A DNA stretch of 64,000 nucleotides, taken from Dehalogenimonas alkenigignens. Lineage in GTDB: Bacteria > Chloroflexota > Dehalococcoidia > Dehalococcoidales > Dehalococcoidaceae. Below, piece by piece: positions 17,928 to 27,874 of the stretch. Under the pieces are notes generated by a model. It worked only from the letters and a program-made list of their open reading frames with translations, was not told the DNA's origin and searched no databases. The number at the start of each line of letters is the position of its first letter. Position 1 is the stretch's first letter. The DNA lies in the NCBI RefSeq assembly GCF_001466665.1, contig NZ_KQ758903.1, positions 179,900 to 243,899 on the forward strand, given 5' to 3'. A program made the position numbers and the translations under genes.

Positions 17928-18115
17928 AGAACACCGCGACCGTCGCCGTGATCATCTACACCGGCCTGTCGCTGCTGGCAGTGGGAATGTTCCTCATCGC
18001 CACCATAAGCGGCGATTTCAGCGCCGTTGCCAGTATCGGCGGGGCGGTGTGGGTGTTCATCCTGGCGATGATCATCCTGATGCCGGCGGTCACCGGCGCG
18101 GTCAAGAAAAAATGA
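17924..18115 (+). CDS. small two-helix membrane protein of the copper operon
   Basis: The 63-residue protein has two hydrophobic stretches ([19 protein letters not shown] and [19 protein letters not shown]) and a basic tail, AVKKK. It overlaps the copA stop by four bases, so it is translationally coupled. It probably helps or stabilises the pump; no family is recognised. After it comes a 125-base gap with nothing recognisable. Confidence 0.75.
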   Translation: MKNTATVAVIIYTGLSLLAVGMFLIATISGDFSAVASIGGAVWVFILAMIILMPAVTGAVKKK

Positions 18116-18239
18116 ATTGTGTAGATTAAACTTGCCGAAGGCGGAATTATTGTGATGTCGATACTTGCAGTTCGCTTGAATTCACCCCGTGTCCTCTACT
18201 GCGATTGGCACAAAATGACGTTTTGTTGTTTGGTCAGGT

Positions 18240-21200
18240 CTAACCCTCAACAAGCGGCATTTGTGTGCTACGCACTTGGACTCTGGTGTTTGGTATTTCT
18301 GGTGCTTCACGTTGGGATGCATTTGGTTGCGGCAGATCCGCGGCCAAAAAGACGCCACCTTGAATCACAGCTTCTAAAAATTCAGCCAAGTCCGACGACA
18401 TATTGACCGTATGCTCTAACACCCAGAGCAGTTCCAACAGTTCCTCAGTAAACTCTGCTGGCCATTCACAAGGACGTATCTTATCCAGTGGCGATGATGT
18501 TCTACCAGCAGGCTCGAACATACGATAACCAAGCCAAGACTTAACCGGACGCAAACCGGACACTTCAAATTCCCAGACCTTTTTTGAAACCGGTGTGAAG
18601 GAGCCTTCCCCAACATGGAGTGTTTCGCCGACTTCATCCCAATGGAAATCACGAGGATAACCTTCGGCGATCACAGGTACCGGGTGCACCGCACGTGCCC
18701 GTCCTGCTGGTATGGTGCTAGATCGCTGACCGGTAGGCACGAAACGCTCTCCGTACGTCTGTAGCCAAATTAACCGACCTCCGAGTTCTACACCCCGGCG
18801 GAATAGATTGGCGTCCGCAGTTATCGGTATCCTTGGTGATGAAGTTGCAAGTTCTTCAGCAAAGCTGCCCGTGTAACTCGGCCCTGCCAAAGTGGCATGA
18901 CAATAAGCAAAGAGTTCTTCAGGGGATACAGGTGCTCCGTACACCTGCGCGAGATGCGCAAGTAGTCCGTTAGTTACGTTAGCCTCTGTGCCTGCTGAAT
19001 CGCGCCAAAGAGGGATAACATCTTTGCCTCCAAATGACCCACGGAAATGGTGCAGGTCAGGTACTTGGGCGGCAACTACCGTTGCAGGCCCGGTACCCAG
19101 TACCCCAGTCAGTAAGCTGACTAGGTATATTTGCTTTTCAGAATGGGAAACCCAAAGGGGCTGGCTAGGCGTCCGAAACAATCTGCCATCGGCGAGGAGC
19201 CATTTCCTCTCGAAAGACCGATGGGCATAGCGCACGATTGGAGGCATTGGGCTGCGCGTTGTAACTTCCAAGATGGGCTGAGGAGAGGCTGGGGGAGGAT
19301 ACATACCTGATGACGGTCTGGTTGTAGTACCCCTTCCAAATCTTCTATCGGCAAATAATTCTCCACGGGCGGACGGGGGACTAGATGCTAAGCTATGCCA
19401 CCGCTCTTCGGCTACATCGCGCGTAACTGCAATAGGCCATGTCCGCCCCACTTTGACGCCCGGTTGTTGCCATGGGAAAAGGTCGATCAGTAATGGCCAG
19501 GTAGAAAAGGGGCTTCGCCCTGTTGGAATAAGTGGAGCTGTCCATTCATTGGAACACTCCTGCCAGTTAAGGTCGTTGAAAGAAGATATTGAATCAAGTT
19601 CGGCAAGCTTCTCGTCCCGGCTGCCCGTGATTTTCGCATAGTGCACAGCCGCAGGTGTCTCAGGATTGGGGATGCCGTACCGCACACCTATGGCGATGGC
19701 TACCGGCGTTTGGATGGCAAAGACGTTTTCAGTTCTGCGCGCTCCCAGGCTTCCACCTTCAAGATCGATAATCCAGAGTTCATCGAAAACTCGGCGCATA
19801 ACCTCTCTCATTCCTATGAATCCGGGACCGTTTAGATAACTAGATGCGGTGATATACGACACAATACCATTGCCGGGGCATTCTGGAGATTCAAAGACTT
19901 TCCAAAGTGCCCAACGCCAAAAATAAACGTAGGTATTGTATAGGCTCGCGATATGACTGAACCTCGTTCGACCCACAGCCAGATTAATGAAATCTCCCAA
20001 TAAACGTTCTCGTCTTGCCAATGGGTCATCTGTACCTTCGCTGGCATCGAAAGCCTGGCGTTCATAGGGAGGATTGCCTATACAAACGAGCACGCGTGTC
20101 TCTTTTTTTACTTTCGCTGCTCGCCGGTGTTCGTCTACAAGAGGGCGCAGGGCCAGTGGCAAACGTCCCGGGGGAGCCACATCGGGCGATTCCAGGGTAT
20201 CTGTAAGGTACACGTGGACTCCGTCTGCGGGAAGCGTGGCACCGGCTTCCTGCAGCTTCTGCGTCACACGGAGATGGGCGACGGCGTATGGTCCGACCAA
20301 CAACTCAAAAGCATGTACGTTTTTCGCCAGCTTGGTGGCCCGTGGGGGTACTGCTCCGACACCATACCGGTTTAGCACTCGTTCTAACGCTTCGGTGATA
20401 GCCGCTAGAGGGTAAGTTCCTGTACCAGCAGCAGGGTCAAGCAAGACGACATCATCATCGGCATATGTCATTGGCTTGCCAAAACGTTGGATCAACAACT
20501 GCTCGACCAGCCGCACTTGGCAGTGTACGACTTGCACCGGGGTATAATAGACACCGCGCTCCTCTCGCATTTTGGGATCGTAGGCCGCTAGAAAGTCCTC
20601 ATAAAAATACAGCCATGGGTCAGGGTCACGCGCTATTAGCCTAGTTGGATCCACGGCTTCAATGACTCTTACCAGAATATCGACACCCGTACCTATTTCA
20701 AGTCTTGTTTGTGGGTCTGCTAACAAGGTGAGAACATGTCCAAGCAGCTTGTGTTTATGACTCAAAGTCTCCGCTGCCCTTGCCGGCCGTAGGTCACTCG
20801 CACCGTCGAAACGCGCAAGAAGCAGCGCGTATGTCAGTGTTTGGGCGTAAGCATCGGCGAAGGCTTCATCTGTGGCATCTGGGAACAGAGTAGTACGCCA
20901 TTCATAAGCGAGTTGGGCCAAGGCTGATTCAGTATTTGTAACCGCTTGAAGAACGTCATCACGCAAAAGACGACAAAGTGGTGCAAGTTGTTCGGCCAAG
21001 GCACACGGTGACGCTGGAGTAATTGGCTCCCAGCTTAAGAATTCTCGTATGACGGTAAAAAATGCTGGAGTTGTTTCAAGGCGTAAGCCACGAGATCCCC
21101 GTTGGTCAATATCACCGATATCAACCATTTCCCCAATTCGTTGTCCGTTCCGATAGAGCGCCCAGGCATTTCCATCAGTGTAGATAAGGTTAGGTAGTTC

Positions 21201-21521
21201 TTTGAACTTGCCCCATTGCTGCGCGTTATGACCGGTAAAACGCGTGGGGTCAACACCGGTTCCAGGCTTTTTAAGTTCGATATGACCAGTCAGGGCTCCA
21301 CCCACGGCAACGGCCATATCCGGTCGCCCGATGTCTACAGCAGTTGCCTCAGTAACGACGTTCAGCTCATGACCCAAAACAAACGCGAGGGACCTGATTA
21401 GATTCTCGACGGGATTCTTGAGCTGATCTTCAGGCTGACCACCTAGCGGTGAAGCGAACTTCTCGCGAACACCTGCCGCGAAGGTGATTAAGTGGGAGTT
21501 AACCATCTCAGACGCTGGCAT
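18240..21521 (-). CDS. type ISP-like restriction-modification protein (nuclease + N6-adenine methylase)
   Basis: The 1093-residue protein starts with a PD-(D/E)xK nuclease: GRPDMAVAVGG and HIELKKPG near residues 65-90. A gamma-type DNA methylase follows, with motif I LLDPAAGTGTYPL near residue 355 and the catalytic CIGNPPYERQAF near 480. The rest is a specificity-type C-terminal region. No helicase motifs are seen between nuclease and methylase, unlike the 1500-residue LlaGI class, so it may act like a type IIG enzyme or a BREX/ISP variant. It would modify and cut DNA at one asymmetric site. It borders other defence genes. Confidence 0.8.
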   Translation of the reverse strand: MPASEMVNSHLITFAAGVREKFASPLGGQPEDQLKNPVENLIRSLAFVLGHELNVVTEATAVDIGRPDMAVAVGGALTGHIELKKPGTGVDPTRFTGHNAQQWGKFKELPNLIYTDGNAWALYRNGQRIGEMVDIGDIDQRGSRGLRLETTPAFFTVIREFLSWEPITPASPCALAEQLAPLCRLLRDDVLQAVTNTESALAQLAYEWRTTLFPDATDEAFADAYAQTLTYALLLARFDGASDLRPARAAETLSHKHKLLGHVLTLLADPQTRLEIGTGVDILVRVIEAVDPTRLIARDPDPWLYFYEDFLAAYDPKMREERGVYYTPVQVVHCQVRLVEQLLIQRFGKPMTYADDDVVLLDPAAGTGTYPLAAITEALERVLNRYGVGAVPPRATKLAKNVHAFELLVGPYAVAHLRVTQKLQEAGATLPADGVHVYLTDTLESPDVAPPGRLPLALRPLVDEHRRAAKVKKETRVLVCIGNPPYERQAFDASEGTDDPLARRERLLGDFINLAVGRTRFSHIASLYNTYVYFWRWALWKVFESPECPGNGIVSYITASSYLNGPGFIGMREVMRRVFDELWIIDLEGGSLGARRTENVFAIQTPVAIAIGVRYGIPNPETPAAVHYAKITGSRDEKLAELDSISSFNDLNWQECSNEWTAPLIPTGRSPFSTWPLLIDLFPWQQPGVKVGRTWPIAVTRDVAEERWHSLASSPPSARGELFADRRFGRGTTTRPSSGMYPPPASPQPILEVTTRSPMPPIVRYAHRSFERKWLLADGRLFRTPSQPLWVSHSEKQIYLVSLLTGVLGTGPATVVAAQVPDLHHFRGSFGGKDVIPLWRDSAGTEANVTNGLLAHLAQVYGAPVSPEELFAYCHATLAGPSYTGSFAEELATSSPRIPITADANLFRRGVELGGRLIWLQTYGERFVPTGQRSSTIPAGRARAVHPVPVIAEGYPRDFHWDEVGETLHVGEGSFTPVSKKVWEFEVSGLRPVKSWLGYRMFEPAGRTSSPLDKIRPCEWPAEFTEELLELLWVLEHTVNMSSDLAEFLEAVIQGGVFLAADLPQPNASQREAPEIPNTRVQVRSTQMPLVEG

Positions 21522-21736
21522 GGTTCACCTTCAAGGTTCTCGAATGATCTATTGTCTTTTGGCCTAGAGTGATGCCGGAATTTTGCCCAGTATAGCACTG
21601 GAGAAATCGCCTGACCAATTGGGTTTCGACCATTCGACAATCCTGACTAATGTGAAGGGCTGCATTGTATCTAGCCTGAAAAACTTGAGTCACTCCCATA
21701 TCCGGCTATGTGGGATTGCCCGAAGCACTTGGCCTA

Positions 21737-22204
21737 TTATCTTCTACTAAATATAAGGTCCCATGCAGACCGACCTAAAAACTGCCAGGCACTTATCTGT
21801 TTCTTCAGTATCACTGTTTCTGGAATCGCCATATTTGGTGGGATGACTCGGAGCGTTACTGTCGAATTCCCGCGCAACGGAGAGTCGACTGTCACAACCC
21901 TGCTTTCGCCAGCGAGTATATCCTCCCTCTTTGTGATGGTTCTCGCCTCGCTCCCGTTATCAAAATTGAAGTTCAGCACGAACGTTCCTTTTTCGAGATC
22001 GGCGTTCCTGACAAGGTATTGGCTTTGGGTGACTTCCGTAAACCATGGGAATACGAATTTCCGGATCTGGGCTTCACGAATCATGGTCTGCTCATATTGA
22101 TAGGGCTGCAGTTTGATGTCGCTTATTTGCTCTTCAGTCTCAATCAATGGTAGGGACAAGATGATCAATGTGAGTACTAGACTTATCGCTCCTGTCGGAT
22201 TCAA
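21737..22204 (-). CDS. exported or membrane-anchored beta-rich protein
   Basis: This protein of about 155 residues starts with a hydrophobic helix (GAISLVLTLIILSLPLI) followed by a beta-rich domain with VRNADLEKGTFVLNFNFDNG and a proline-rich strand pair. It recalls small extracellular FxLYD-like domains, but I do not recognise the family. AAGGAGG lies nine bases before TTG 22204, which decides this start over the GTG at 22234 and an ATG at 22213 that touches the ribosome site. It sits between two defence-type genes and on the opposite strand from the HTH gene. Confidence 0.6.
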   Translation of the reverse strand: MNPTGAISLVLTLIILSLPLIETEEQISDIKLQPYQYEQTMIREAQIRKFVFPWFTEVTQSQYLVRNADLEKGTFVLNFNFDNGSEARTITKREDILAGESRVVTVDSPLRGNSTVTLRVIPPNMAIPETVILKKQISAWQFLGRSAWDLIFSRR

Positions 22205-22358
22205 GTTAACCATCCTCCTTGATGTTATTGCCACAAGTTATTTGGAACTATTGCCGCATTGGTTAATCATTGCACGATTATGATACACTATTGAAGGTCA
22301 TATCGCCAGGCATAACCGGCAAATATTCCGGCAAATAATGGCAAAATAAGGAAAGCAG

Positions 22359-23324
22359 ATGACAATCAAGCTTGAGACAGTTGAAGAAGTTATCAAATTG
22401 ATGAAGCAAGGTTTCACCCAGGAACAGATAACCGAGAAAACAGGTGTATCTGAAAGAACACAGAGACATTGGAAGAAGGAGGGCTATCCTGGATTTCCGG
22501 CTTCACCCAGAATTCAACAAGCGCGTGATAAGGTTTCGGATGTCAAAAGAGTCAATGCTGCAGAATTGGTAAAAGCAGGTTTTGTCGCGGAGAGAGTCCA
22601 CATTATCCTCGGTGCACAAGATTTAGCAATACAGCGAGGGAACCCACGGCTCTCTCTTTTTCTTAACCGATATGTTGAAATCGGGCAAAAATGGGACACT
22701 ATTCCACCCAGTTGGAGAGCATTATTAGCGGGGTTCCCAATAATAGGTAAGGACATTGGCTCTAATTGCTTGATTGAGTTGGCATCCCTTGTTGAAGAAT
22801 TGCATCCCTACATTTCCAAAGAACTTAGAAGGACTTACCATAAACGTGCTAAATCAATCCTGATGGGAGTCCTCGCGGAGCTTCAGGCATTTCTTCAAGA
22901 TGCCGCTATGGCAGGTGGTCTACCTTTGGTCGTAAGCGGCGGTCCTCCACCAGACTGGAGAGATCTATTACCATGGAATACTTCTAATCCCAGGAGCTGG
23001 AAGATAGATGAATCATTGGTGCAAGGCTTCTGGGAATACATGGTTCCGTCTAAGGTAGTTGAAACGAAAATTGATATTAAAGGTACTTGGGCTGGTTTTC
23101 TGTTTGATATTGTAAGCCGGCTGCCTGATCCAGACCGACAAAAAGGTAAACTTCTGAAAAACTATGATCTGACTGTTCTCTCGTATATTTGGTGTTCTAC
23201 TGCGCCGCAGGATTTTAAGCCACCACTCCCCGATGTTAAAAGAACAAACGTAAGTTCCGGCGAAAATACATTCGCGGGGATTTACAAGCGAATGGTCGAG
23301 TATTCAAGAACACATGAGGAATAG
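22359..23324 (+). CDS. HTH-domain protein of unknown function
   Basis: The 321-residue protein begins with a transposase-like helix-turn-helix (VIKLMKQGFTQEQITEKTGVSERTQRHWKKE). After a linker comes a helical domain with no motif I know. AAGGAAAG lies just before ATG 22359. The gene is AT-richer than its surroundings and lies alone on the plus strand inside a defence island. Its 3' end faces the big NTPase gene, 67 bases away. It could be the island's regulator or an accessory factor; this is a guess from position. Confidence 0.6.
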   Translation: MTIKLETVEEVIKLMKQGFTQEQITEKTGVSERTQRHWKKEGYPGFPASPRIQQARDKVSDVKRVNAAELVKAGFVAERVHIILGAQDLAIQRGNPRLSLFLNRYVEIGQKWDTIPPSWRALLAGFPIIGKDIGSNCLIELASLVEELHPYISKELRRTYHKRAKSILMGVLAELQAFLQDAAMAGGLPLVVSGGPPPDWRDLLPWNTSNPRSWKIDESLVQGFWEYMVPSKVVETKIDIKGTWAGFLFDIVSRLPDPDRQKGKLLKNYDLTVLSYIWCSTAPQDFKPPLPDVKRTNVSSGENTFAGIYKRMVEYSRTHEE

Positions 23325-23391
23325 AGTGCGGGTTCAGCGCAGCTTACAGCGTTTGCGCCCTCGATACACGGAAACAGGTCGTTAGCGTTTA

Positions 23392-26300
23392 TTAGTCGTC
23401 CCAGGCATCTTCCTTAGCGTGTAACTCAATCTGCCTTGACAAGTATGAGATTTGTTTCCTGGCGAATGCCTTAGCTTGCAGGGATGCCTGAGGGTTTGCC
23501 AACCAAGCTGCGAAATCAGCTTTACGTTTCTCATAAAGCGGCACAAATGAACCACAAACTACTTCAAAGGAAGCGACCGTACTGACTAGGCAGGCCTCTA
23601 TCGCTTTATCATCTGTCACGTTGAGCAGTTTGTTGGCCATCATTAGAAAGAAGTCACTATACCCCATCTCTCTAAGTGCCCTCGCTACTGCATGCAGCTT
23701 GCCTTGTTCCCCCGATGCAATCCATTCTTCCAAGATGTCTTGGACGACATTTGGGTTCTTGTCTGAGTAAAGCTTCAGCAGAGTTGTTCCTGTATGCTGA
23801 TAGGCAAAATCATTTCGTGATGACCATTCAAGAAGAGTACCCAGTACTCGGAGTTTGTGTGGGCTTGACACAACGTAGTCCGCCTCGGCCGACAAGTGGA
23901 ATGGAACAGCCAAGTAACTATCTCCCTCTTTTCTCGTAAGTTGCCTTTTAATGCGTGCCTCCCAAAAAGCCAACCAAGCGTCCGGGTTTAGGAGGAAGAG
24001 GCGCATCAGCACATGTTCTATATCAAAATCCAACTCATGGCTATCGTGTTCTACATAGCTTAAAGCGATATCCAATAGGTCCTTCGCTGTAATCTGACTA
24101 ATTGAGCCACCTGGTCGCAGTGACTCGGCAATCATATTTAATGCATATTTGTCTTTTCGTGTAGACACAAGGCGTACGATTTCAACTGCCGCCTTCGGAT
24201 CACAATCGTCTACTTTTTTTAGGATGCTCCCAAACCAACCGACGACCAAACGATCTACCGTTGGGTCATTGAGGGATGTCAAGTATGTAAGGAGTTCAAT
24301 TTCAGCGGCGGTAAACTGACCTGGCTGAATCCAAAGCATCGCCCTGCAAGCTTCGGCACGTAAGGCTATATTCCCACACTTGATCCATTCTTTCATGATC
24401 ATCTTGGCATTTGCTTGGTCCACTGCTAGGAGTTCCCCTAAGAATGCACCTGCAAAGCGTTGTAGATTGGGATATTTCCCCGAAATCTCCTTGATTAAGG
24501 CGAGCAAAATATCGCGGCTTTCGATGGCTACAGATCTTGCCAGTATTCCAATATTCGTTTGTATAGCAGAAGATACCTGGTCACCACAAAGGCCAGCCTC
24601 CCGAATATGTCTGTCGTACCGAACTAACTCAGCGTCCAAATTCTCAACAGTAATAGCCCTTGCGCGGGCCTCCCAGTAAGCGCCATGCCTGGCTCCAGCC
24701 GTTTTCCAATCGTTGTCATCGCCTCTGATATGTCCCGGCCATTCAACAAGATGAGCATACTCATCCACCTCGTCACTGAAGAGTTCTCTTTGCAGTTTCT
24801 CAAGCCGCTCATCCTTAAGTCGCCCAGTAAATTCCAGGGCTTTCCACAACGCATATTTTTCGGCAGCGGAGTCGGCTTGCGAGCGACATTTAAGAGCAGA
24901 AATGATATTGAATAAATCGTCGGCGATTGAAGAGCGTAGTTCGTCCGGTATTCCCGAGGGAACGCGAGGCATTAAGTGATCAGAAAGCCCTTGGATTAGG
25001 CTTATCCTCTGGGCTGGTCCGCACCTTTCATAAGTAGCTACGACGCAATTTAAAGCGCCTTCCCGTATCTTTTGGATTGGGTCCGTCAGTTTTATGAACC
25101 CGTTCCGTACAGTGAACGACCTTGAGTCGGTAGGTGACGCGTTAGTGGATGTCCATGCTAGGGAAAGCAGCGTTAGTAGCGCCGAGATTATGACCTCAAG
25201 TTGCTTTTCACTCGTCGCGCCTGATAGCCAGCTTTCTATTTCCTGTTGTGCAATCTCTTGAATGCGAAGCGGCTTGCCAGGTTCAAAAGGTATTACTTGT
25301 TCGTTCAAAACACGAATGGCATCTTCCAAAGGAAAACTGTTGCTTCGCGAATGGTCTTGCTGGGCACCGATCAAGTATAACAGCGTCATTGTCTCACGAA
25401 GGCAGGCTTCACAATGCCATCCTGTGTCCGCGAGTATGCTACATGCCGAGCGCCAAACATCGACATGGGTGATTGTCATGGTTCCCCATAGAGGAGACTT
25501 GATAACCGCAGGATCCGGAACAGGAGCCTCCAACATCGCACGAAGAACCAAGAGCGCGTCCTCGGGACGGAAGAAGGCGAAGCCCTTCAGCCAGTCTAGT
25601 ATGGCTTGCCTCGAAGCATTGTTTGCAGTCTTGACAAACTCCCGTGCGTCAGCCATAAAGCCATCAATGATATTTGTTGCGTCCGAAGAGCCGGACATTT
25701 CGGCTTCAGCTAGACTCCTGAATATCTTGCTGCCCTTCTGCGCAAAGAAAGGAGCCAACACCTTTTCCCTGAAATCAAACGAGTGATTAGCCGCAAAGAA
25801 CGAGTCTAAAACCAGAGTCTCAGCCAGCAGTTCAGGAGTAACCCTAAGTCCTCGCCAGCCGCGCATAAGCAGTCCGCCGGCCACTAATTGGTCTATGAGA
25901 ACGTCAAGTGCTTCAGCGGTAACGCAAACAATACCGGCAAGAAGTTCTCTAAAGTTACCATACTCGATACCTTTTGTGGCGCTGATAATAGCCAGAATCA
26001 GTCTGGCTTTGTCATCCGTAGACTTGGCTGGAAGCGAACTCTGCAGCGATCTCATGAAATGTGCCATTATGACTTGATCCCTGGTTAGCCCGGCCAAAGT
26101 GCCGGTTTCCCTAAGTAACGATGCCGCCACACAAGCAACCAACGGATTGCCTTCGGCGATCTTGATGATCGCTCCCCTCTGCCCTTCGTCCTTGATTCCC
26201 ATCTGCGGTAGTTGAATCAACTGGTCAATGGCTGGATTTGGCAATGGGGTCAGTTCGATTTCGCTATACTCTATCGCCCGGCTATCGAATTCACCAACAA

Positions 26301-27180
26301 TACGGCCTTTTACACATGGATGGGTGGCCATAACCACATGCAGCTTTTCTCCGAGTTCCGGAGAAAGAATCAACGCAAGAAGCTGCCGCAAGTCCTTCAG
26401 CTCCTGCGCGTCGTCAATGAAGAGGAGCAAGGGTCTCGACGGGTCGAGCTCATTTAGGTGCTTCTCTATTGAATCGACTTCCTGCCTGAGAAACTTGACA
26501 TCTCCTTCAAACTGTATCGACTTTGCACCTTCGAGCATGAATTTTGTCTTCCCGACTCCAGGCGGAGCACTCAAAACCAGAACTCTTTTTTTGGATTCGG
26601 TGAACTCTTTGAAACGGCTGTTTTCAACGTCCCTTCCGAGGAAAACAGGCAGGTCGGGCGCCCGTAGGCGATCAATGCGTCGAGCGGCGTAATCTGCGAG
26701 CGTGATAAATGCAGGCAGCGTACTATCATCTAAGGAGAGATATTGTCTTCTCACATGTAAGTACTCGGGGTTCTCTAAACGTGCCTGTAGCCAGGATAGA
26801 TCAAGTATTTCCGGCTTCACGCCGAAAGTTGCCGCAATATCTTCCTGGCATTTTGTTTTCGCGCCCGTGCTAATTTCTTGATTTGTGACGAACACGAATG
26901 CCAAGGGTTTGAAACCATTCTCAAAGACTTTTTTTAGTTCTGAATCGAGTTTCTTCCGCCAGCTTTTCTGAAGCGAGAACTGGAAGATTGTTCCCGTCTC
27001 GGTACTTTGGTATATGCTTGGGAAAGCCTGTGGCATCACGGCATCACGCCCCTGATCACCTGAACCTCCCAGCGGAATAATTCGCTTGTAGTCAGCGACA
27101 AGCAATGCGCAGCACAGATGCTCGAATTCCGTGCTGTCCGTATATTCACGAAGCTTTGTCCTTGTGATGTTGTATGCCAT
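23392..27180 (-). CDS. Avs/STAND-like protein: N-terminal nuclease, NTPase, long helical repeats
   Basis: The 1262-residue protein looks like an anti-phage STAND NTPase. Residues 15-90 resemble a Mrr/PD-(D/E)xK nuclease (GGSGDQGRDAVM, then IFQFSLQKSW). The NTPase follows, with Walker A LSAPPGVGKTK near residue 210 and Walker B PLLLFIDDAQEL near 260. From about residue 450 to the end the protein is helical with HEAT/TPR-like repeats, the usual sensor region. In Avs systems, target binding causes tetramers and switches on the nuclease. Its partner gene lies 10 bases upstream. Base composition is more AT-rich than the core genes. Confidence 0.7.
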   Translation of the reverse strand: MAYNITRTKLREYTDSTEFEHLCCALLVADYKRIIPLGGSGDQGRDAVMPQAFPSIYQSTETGTIFQFSLQKSWRKKLDSELKKVFENGFKPLAFVFVTNQEISTGAKTKCQEDIAATFGVKPEILDLSWLQARLENPEYLHVRRQYLSLDDSTLPAFITLADYAARRIDRLRAPDLPVFLGRDVENSRFKEFTESKKRVLVLSAPPGVGKTKFMLEGAKSIQFEGDVKFLRQEVDSIEKHLNELDPSRPLLLFIDDAQELKDLRQLLALILSPELGEKLHVVMATHPCVKGRIVGEFDSRAIEYSEIELTPLPNPAIDQLIQLPQMGIKDEGQRGAIIKIAEGNPLVACVAASLLRETGTLAGLTRDQVIMAHFMRSLQSSLPAKSTDDKARLILAIISATKGIEYGNFRELLAGIVCVTAEALDVLIDQLVAGGLLMRGWRGLRVTPELLAETLVLDSFFAANHSFDFREKVLAPFFAQKGSKIFRSLAEAEMSGSSDATNIIDGFMADAREFVKTANNASRQAILDWLKGFAFFRPEDALLVLRAMLEAPVPDPAVIKSPLWGTMTITHVDVWRSACSILADTGWHCEACLRETMTLLYLIGAQQDHSRSNSFPLEDAIRVLNEQVIPFEPGKPLRIQEIAQQEIESWLSGATSEKQLEVIISALLTLLSLAWTSTNASPTDSRSFTVRNGFIKLTDPIQKIREGALNCVVATYERCGPAQRISLIQGLSDHLMPRVPSGIPDELRSSIADDLFNIISALKCRSQADSAAEKYALWKALEFTGRLKDERLEKLQRELFSDEVDEYAHLVEWPGHIRGDDNDWKTAGARHGAYWEARARAITVENLDAELVRYDRHIREAGLCGDQVSSAIQTNIGILARSVAIESRDILLALIKEISGKYPNLQRFAGAFLGELLAVDQANAKMIMKEWIKCGNIALRAEACRAMLWIQPGQFTAAEIELLTYLTSLNDPTVDRLVVGWFGSILKKVDDCDPKAAVEIVRLVSTRKDKYALNMIAESLRPGGSISQITAKDLLDIALSYVEHDSHELDFDIEHVLMRLFLLNPDAWLAFWEARIKRQLTRKEGDSYLAVPFHLSAEADYVVSSPHKLRVLGTLLEWSSRNDFAYQHTGTTLLKLYSDKNPNVVQDILEEWIASGEQGKLHAVARALREMGYSDFFLMMANKLLNVTDDKAIEACLVSTVASFEVVCGSFVPLYEKRKADFAAWLANPQASLQAKAFARKQISYLSRQIELHAKEDAWDD

Positions 27181-27190
27181 ATCGGACTCC

Positions 27191-27874
27191 CTATCCTGTA
27201 CGGTTAGTGCACCTTTCTAACTCCTCACCGTAAAGTCGAATCTTATCGCAGGCCATGGGGGACGAAGGCCTTGAGTGCGCTACGTCATTTCTGATTGGCT
27301 CCAATTCCCCCAAGCGTGAGTCTATGAAGGACGGAGCCCGGAAGAAGCCTGCAAAGACCTGCGTCCAATTGGTCGGTTCCAGAATGATTTTACGATAGTC
27401 TGAAAAGTCCAAGTAGTCCATCACATTAGTGGAGGAAACGGGATGCCAAGGCCATACTGCTTCTTGCTTTTGTCTGCGTGATTCCGCCCTCGACCGGATC
27501 TCGGAAGGGATTTTCGCCATCCACCAATCAGCTCCAGTCTTGGACAACTCACGCTCAATGAATTTCCTTAGGATATCTTCCAGCTTATGCAGGGCTTGCG
27601 CAGGATCAAACTTGGTCTCTTTAGGAGACGCAATTTGCTTCGGTAACGAAGCATTAAGTACCAGATCATGAGTGCGAAGCTCTTCGAGTACGGTGATCAC
27701 ATGGCGGATTCGAGTATCCAGCTTCTTGAATGCCTCTGCTCTCTTCACCCTGCGAAGTAATGGCGCATAGCGCCCAGGAAAAACAAGATTGGATGCGCTA
27801 ATTGAAATGCCTGATACTAGGCGGCAAGTATCCTGAAACCAAGGAATATATTGCTGATAATAATTGGCCGTCAC
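27191..27874 (-). CDS. partner of the Avs-like protein, second part of a frameshifted gene
   Basis: The open frame gives 227 residues from a GTG, largely helical, with no known motif (ANYYQQYIPWFQDTC, then EFAFKKL-like charged helices). No ATG and no ribosome site are found. A TAG in its own frame lies only about 33 bases upstream of the GTG. The frame before it (27798-28118) runs into it, so the two are best read as one protein of about 300 residues split by a frameshift in a purine run near 27887-27905. It ends 10 bases before the NTPase gene. Confidence 0.55.
   Translation of the reverse strand: MTANYYQQYIPWFQDTCRLVSGISISASNLVFPGRYAPLLRRVKRAEAFKKLDTRIRHVITVLEELRTHDLVLNASLPKQIASPKETKFDPAQALHKLEDILRKFIERELSKTGADWWMAKIPSEIRSRAESRRQKQEAVWPWHPVSSTNVMDYLDFSDYRKIILEPTNWTQVFAGFFRAPSFIDSRLGELEPIRNDVAHSRPSSPMACDKIRLYGEELERCTNRTG

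Noticed and set aside
21508..21699. 63-codon minus-strand frame upstream of the R-M gene
   Set aside because: No ribosome site, random-looking composition, and overlap with the R-M start.
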